The notes below the pieces were generated by a model. It saw only the letters and a program-made list of their open reading frames with translations. It had not been told where the DNA came from and did no database searches. Positions 59,701 to 64,000 of a DNA stretch of 64,000 bases are shown one piece after another (position 1 is the stretch's first letter; each line of letters opens with the position of its first letter). Source of the DNA: Mallotus nudiflorus (lineage: Eukaryota; Streptophyta; Magnoliopsida; Malpighiales; Euphorbiaceae); assembly GCA_947683625.1 (NCBI GenBank), contig CANTUR010000003.1, positions 620,001 to 684,000 of the forward strand. The letters are read 5' to 3'. Made by a program: the position numbers and the translations under genes.

Positions 59701-60600
59701 TTTTTTATTTTTTCCTTTAACAAATAACTAATATAAGTGATTGTTGGCTCTTTTTCTGTGCCAAGATTAATTTCCTCCAAAGAGTTTTATACTTCATGTT
59801 GAAGGCATTATGGTGCCTCCTATAAATCCTCTGTCTATAATTCATCAGTATCTTCTTCAAACTTTTCTTCACCTATAATTTCTATTCCATTCATTTTTAA
59901 TTCTTCTTTCACTATTTCCTTTATAGGTTGTTGCATTAGACACTTCTTTATAACAATTGTAGCTACTGCCAACTCCTCCTTTATGTGTCATCAATTTCTT
60001 CAATAATATGCTTCTCCATCAACCAATAGGTGTAAGGCATGATGGTTTTTTTCCTTGTAGATCATGTTTGATTGTTAAGTATAGGTCACTATTCATCTTT
60101 TTACTGGTGAATCTAAGAGGCCCCAAGTTGATAATATAGAACCTAACGTCCAAATTATTTGAGCAGGTACTAAATGGCTTGTTGTCAACCTAAACCACTT
60201 CAACATCATTATCTTTCCAAAAAACCAAAAATTGGTGAAGAGAAGATGGCATGCACTAATTAGCATGAATCCAATCCCTCCCTAACAGAGCAGTTAGCAC
60301 TTGATTCCATTATAAAAAATGTAGTGAATGATTGCTTAATTCCAATAGTGATTTCAATTGGTAAAACCCCTATAACTCTAGTGATTTCCGCTATAAAAGA
60401 TGAAATAATGATATCAGTAGAAATTAAATCTTCTTCACTTTTACTAAAAGCTTAAGCGGAATAACATTTATGGCTGAGCCATTATCCATAAGTATCTTGG
60501 AAAAGGGCTTGCTATTTAGGCTATCCTTGATGTACAGAGGTTTTATGTGTTTGGTCATCTCCGGGGAAGGCTTTTCAAGAATAACCATTTTGGGTTATTC
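59701..60600 (-). pseudogene. Element D protease region
   Basis: Aspartic protease with ILMDNGSAINVIPL at about 60452-60500 (catalytic Asp present). Downstream pieces include LLGRDWIHAN at about 60262 and an acidic linker (EELKMNGIEIIGEEKFEEDT) to RT with EFKDCFT-type sequence at about 59660. Stops and shifts. Confidence 0.78.
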
Positions 60601-61800
60601 TGGCTTGGTGGTTTGAATCATGACTTCACTTAAGTATTCCATTTCTTTTGATGAAGTTGCCCCCAAAGTGTTATAGGCTTCACTTTTGTCAACTTCTTGC
60701 ATCATGAATTCTTGAGGTAACACCATTAAAGTAGTAGCACATATAAAAAGAAAAGGCTCACCCTCTGTCTTAAAAGCATCAATTTCCATATCTTCATCCA
60801 GTTTCATGCTTCCTTCAAAATTTACCTCTTGAGAACCTAAGATTCCCTCGGATTCTTTTTGTCAGAGCTAGGATCTTCAGTAGCTTTCTTCCTGAACTTG
60901 GACTTATTTTAAGGTTCCACTTATTGCACCCATTAGACTTGTATTTGTTGTTCTTTCTCCCTTCTTTCAATAACATGTTGCCTTTGGAGCCTCCTTTTTT
61001 AAGTATGAGTTAACTGTTGTAGGAACTTCTAATGCTCCACTCGTTGCTAGTGTCTGCTTGGATCCATAGGTGGTGGAACAATAAATCTGGATTGTTTTCT
61101 AGTGAACCTTGGGGCAACCATATTCTTTTCTCTCCTAGGTTTGTACTTGTTATTTTTATAGACATTTCTAAAGAAATTTTAATTATAAAAAAAATTTGGA
61201 CTTTGAATTGGAAACTTTTTTGCCTTTTTGGTGAATTCCAATGTTGAGTTGGTCTCTAATTACTTTTAAGTCTGTTTGGTTGCCTTCACACATTATTATA
61301 GAATTTTTTATGGTATGGTGGTTTTGTCCTGGGTGTCCACTTTTCTCTTTTGGGTTCATCTCCCCATTTGGAAGGAATTATTGATCCCTTGGGAATATTT
61401 GCTGAAGGTGGCCTAGAGTATTTCACCTTATAATCAAACTTTCCAGAGGGTTGGTCAAGAGTATCCTAATTTTCCTTTGAGCCTTTTCTTTAGGTCCATA
61501 TAATTTCTAAGGTCAACAATAATAGTATTAATAATTACTATATGGGAAATAGATCTTCCTCAATTAACTTTGCATCTTTCTTCTCTGGGAACTTTAACAC
61601 ACCTTTGTTGACACGATCATGTATCACGTTTTTACACCTAATAAGCATTAGTGGAATAATTGTAATAATTGTGATACTTATAATAATTTCTCCCTTTTAG
61701 CTCCTCAATTATGGGTATTTTGTGATTAGGTGGTAATTTAATGAATTTTTCCTTGAGAAGGAAATTAAAGATCTTATTAGTCTTTGAAATTTTAAAAGTG
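60601..61800 (-). pseudogene. Element D gag C-terminal region
   Basis: An open piece at 60595-60807 (MKLDEDMEIDAFKTEGEPF) and a broken zinc-finger-like motif at about 61660-61705 that reads YYKYHNYYNYSTNAY, where cysteines would be expected at several Tyr positions. It is followed by KFIKLPPNHKIPIIEELKGR at about 61690-61760. Stops throughout. The frame is cut at 61805 by solo LTR G. Confidence 0.6.
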
Positions 61801-61805
61801 TCTTG

Positions 61806-63327
61806 TGTTAGTGATATGCACTAGGTCAATCATTTGTGATTATGTATTAACATTACTATCTTATTAATAAAGAGTCATTTCCATTATCATTCCTTTTATG
61901 ATTATTATTTGAATGGTTAATTCTTACTAAGGTCATCAAGTATGGGACTTGATAGTAAAACCCTTGGATTAAAATAAGAGTTCTATTCTAATTATCCCTA
62001 GCCATTTATTTATTGTATAAATATTAATAAGGCTATTATGATGTCGACTGATGACTATGTTTTACTAATCATGGATATGAGATATTAAGTCAATTCATAG
62101 GTACATGATGAGAGATCATGTACTGGATTGACCCACTAGGAGAATACTACATAGATTATTATCATAAGTATTTCTCATTGTAGTGATATTGTTTAAGTCC
62201 TTTGACCTTGAAATCACCATGGTTTTCTACATAGCTATTTTATGTTTTGACACATTCTAACATTATCTTTAACCAGATGATTAAATAGAATGTCATTGGA
62301 TATGAAATGTGTTATATGAGGAATGTGAGTGATTGAGAAAGAATTTATCCCTCATTAATATAAGTAAGATATCTATGGGCCCATTGATGAGTTAGAGTTA
62401 AGGAAAATGCATGGCCATACTAAAATGAATTGATAAAGAGTTATCATTTTTAGTCTACTTGGAATCAAGTCATAATATTATTGAAATATATAAGGATGAC
62501 ATTCTATACCTTATGTTCAATACAGATATCATGTGATAAAAGGGACTATAATCTTTATTGTAATTAGGTTATGTCGGATTATTGACTTCATATGACTTGG
62601 GTAGTCATAATGTCTTGCTAGAGGCCACTTATGACTTGTAGGCTTAAATAAAGATTTAAGCCCACCACCAACGTTATGTGAGCCTACAAGGTCACACACT
62701 TAGAAGAGGCCCAAAATGAGTATAGGCTTATTAAGCCTAGTTAAATTCTTTGGAAATAAATATATTTAACTATTTATTATGATAATTGTTATCTAAATAA
62801 ATAATAAATATATTATTGATTTTATTTTAAATAAATAAAATTTGAATTTAATGGCTATTTACCAAAAAGGGTTTGGTAAGTGAAACCCTAACTGAGAACT
62901 ATATATATGTGTTATGTTCTCTAAGGTTTGAGATAGATCAATTGAGTGAGCCACCTAAAATTCATTTTCTCTGCATTTTGAGAAAAAAAATCAATGATAG
63001 TTTTGTTCTTGAGTTGTGAGACAACCAAGTCATGCTAGCACACACAGAGAGATCATTTTGATCAAGGCTTATTTGTGTGGATACCTTTAGAGGAAAATTT
63101 CTTTTGAAGACGTCTAAAATCCGAATCTGAATCAAAGCAAAAGCTCGAGGTAAGGTGCCATTAGAGTGAACCTCCTCTCATCCTTCCAAATTTTCTTGCC
63201 TTTTCTGCATTTTGGTAAGATTCTTGAAACCCTAGATTTAATCAAGTAGTCGAATTACATGGATCTGGGTTTGGGAACGTTATAAAATTTTTATATTTTT
63301 GTTGCATTTGTATCACAAGACCCAACA
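61806..63327 (+). mobile_element. Solo LTR G of copia family C
   Basis: Full-length 1522-bp LTR from TGTTAGTGATATGC to ACCCAACA with exact target duplication TCTTG (61801-61805 and 63328-63332). No internal sequence, so it formed by LTR-LTR recombination. It gives the best view of intact family C LTR ends in this window. Confidence 0.95.
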
Positions 63328-63332
63328 TCTTG

Positions 63333-63769
63333 GACTTGAGAATTGGAACCTTGTGACTTTTTCTTAGCCTCTAGAGTCTTCATTTCCAACAGTGGACAAA
63401 CACAAGATCCTATTCTTACAAGGATTACTACAACAATTTCTGCATTGGAAACTTCTTAGAAGTACATGCCCATTGAAGCCTTCCTCTTTTTATTTTCTTC
63501 CTTAAGTAGCTCCTCATATTTGCTTACTTTAGCAGTAAGTTCATAAAAATCAAGGAATTCCATGTCATGAAACTTCTTTTTCAGCTCAATATCTAGACCC
63601 CTTCACTCTTAGGTAGCAAAATCTTACATCTATTCCTCATCCTCTTGAACCTTTTAATGAAAAGGTCAGCACTCTCCCTAGCCTTCTAAGTCACCCTGGA
63701 TAATTCCATAATGCAAATCTCTAGTTCTACTATGAAAAATTATATGTGAAATTTCCTTTCCATCTAAAA
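63333..63769 (-). pseudogene. Element D gag, upstream part
   Basis: Minus-strand continuation of D past G. Coiled-coil-like and charged pieces such as EELLKEENKKRKASMG at about 63440-63500. No complete domain; assigned mainly by continuity across the G insertion. Confidence 0.45.
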
Positions 63770-64000
63770 AGAGTCCTAGAGGGGGAGGTGAATAGGACTA
63801 TCAAATAAAAATGAGAAATTAAAAGAATTCTTTGCAAGAATTAAATAAAAGTTGAGAAGGAAGAATGAAGAACACAAAGATTTAAGGAGTTCGGATTCAA
63901 CAATAATCCTACCTCTCCACCTAACGTATCCCCAAGTTAGGATATTCAATCACATGTAATCTTATTCACAAGATTGAGACTATACAAGAGTTTTATGGCT
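63770..64000 (-). mobile_element. LTR 3' end of a second B-family copia element (partial, window edge)
   Basis: The reverse of 63770-64000 matches the last part of the B LTRs: ATCTCAATCTTGTGAATAAG, CCTAACTTGGGGATA, GTTAGGTGGAGAGGTAGGAT, ATTCTTCCTTCTC and AAAGAATTC, ending near TTCACCTCCCCCTCTAG. Opposite orientation to B. The rest lies beyond the window. Confidence 0.82.

Larger units (their letters stand above)
23762..63769 (-). mobile_element. Outer Ty3/gypsy element D, Tat/Ogre-like, degenerate host of the nest
   Basis: Minus-strand gag-pol remains at 56301-61800 and 63333-63769, with an antisense PMD pseudogene downstream at 24347-27454. The host continuity is visible at each insertion: 27789 joins 31899 across A (CTTTG), 32129 joins 56306 across B (AGGCT), and 61805 joins 63333 across G (TCTTG). 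The pol order and the aRNH-like region with KFDGSS resemble the Tat lineage. Neither LTR of D was identified; the right one lies beyond the window and the left limit may reach 14768. Confidence is for the overall interpretation. Confidence 0.6.

Overview
The window is AT-rich nuclear DNA from a flowering plant, most likely a eudicot. Evidence for this is one MFS nodulin-like (NFD4-type) gene with a GT splice donor and a TATA box, a dead CC-NB-LRR resistance gene of the RPS5-like type, a CACTA DNA transposon, and several Ty1/copia and Ty3/gypsy LTR retrotransposons primed by initiator tRNA-Met. No prokaryotic, organellar, rRNA, tRNA or CRISPR feature was seen. The species cannot be named from the sequence alone.

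Layout. 1-1511: first exon and promoter of the NFD4-like gene (minus strand; it runs off the left edge). 3048-5052: minus-strand NB-LRR pseudogene split by an old solo LTR. 5298-5663: an unrecognised coding fragment. 6953-14764: a 7.8 kb CACTA element with TAA target duplication, which keeps remnants of a TNPA-like gene and a transposase-associated domain but no recognisable catalytic transposase.

14.8-64 kb is almost entirely nested LTR retrotransposons. The outermost host (D) looks like a degenerate minus-strand Ty3/gypsy element of the Tat/Ogre type (pol at 56.3-60.5 kb, gag to about 63.8 kb). A plus-strand, antisense plant-mobile-domain pseudogene at 24.3-27.5 kb probably belongs to it. 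Into this went: E, a degenerate Ty3/gypsy element (about 17169-23761); A, a young gag-only LTR element (27790-31893, TSD CTTTG, LTRs about 99% identical); B, a SIRE/Maximus-like Ty1/copia element (about 32130-56300, flanks AGGCT) with an extra ORF after pol; and G, a clean solo LTR (61806-63327, TSD TCTTG). Inside the gag of B sits a 2.2 kb probable solo LTR (F, 34210-47720). Inside F sits a rearranged nest of another Ty1/copia family (C, 35164-46441, TSD CAAAC), with LTRs, gag and pol pieces in both orientations and a long inverted repeat. A second B-family LTR enters from the right edge at about 63770.

The only gene that looks intact here is the NFD4-like exon. All retroelement reading frames carry stops or shifts. 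The most interesting items are the gag-only element A, with a long pol-free reading frame of unknown function; the antisense PMD gene; the inverted-repeat copia nest; and in-frame tandem amplifications in the pol of D. None of these is shown by the sequence alone to be an active new system.
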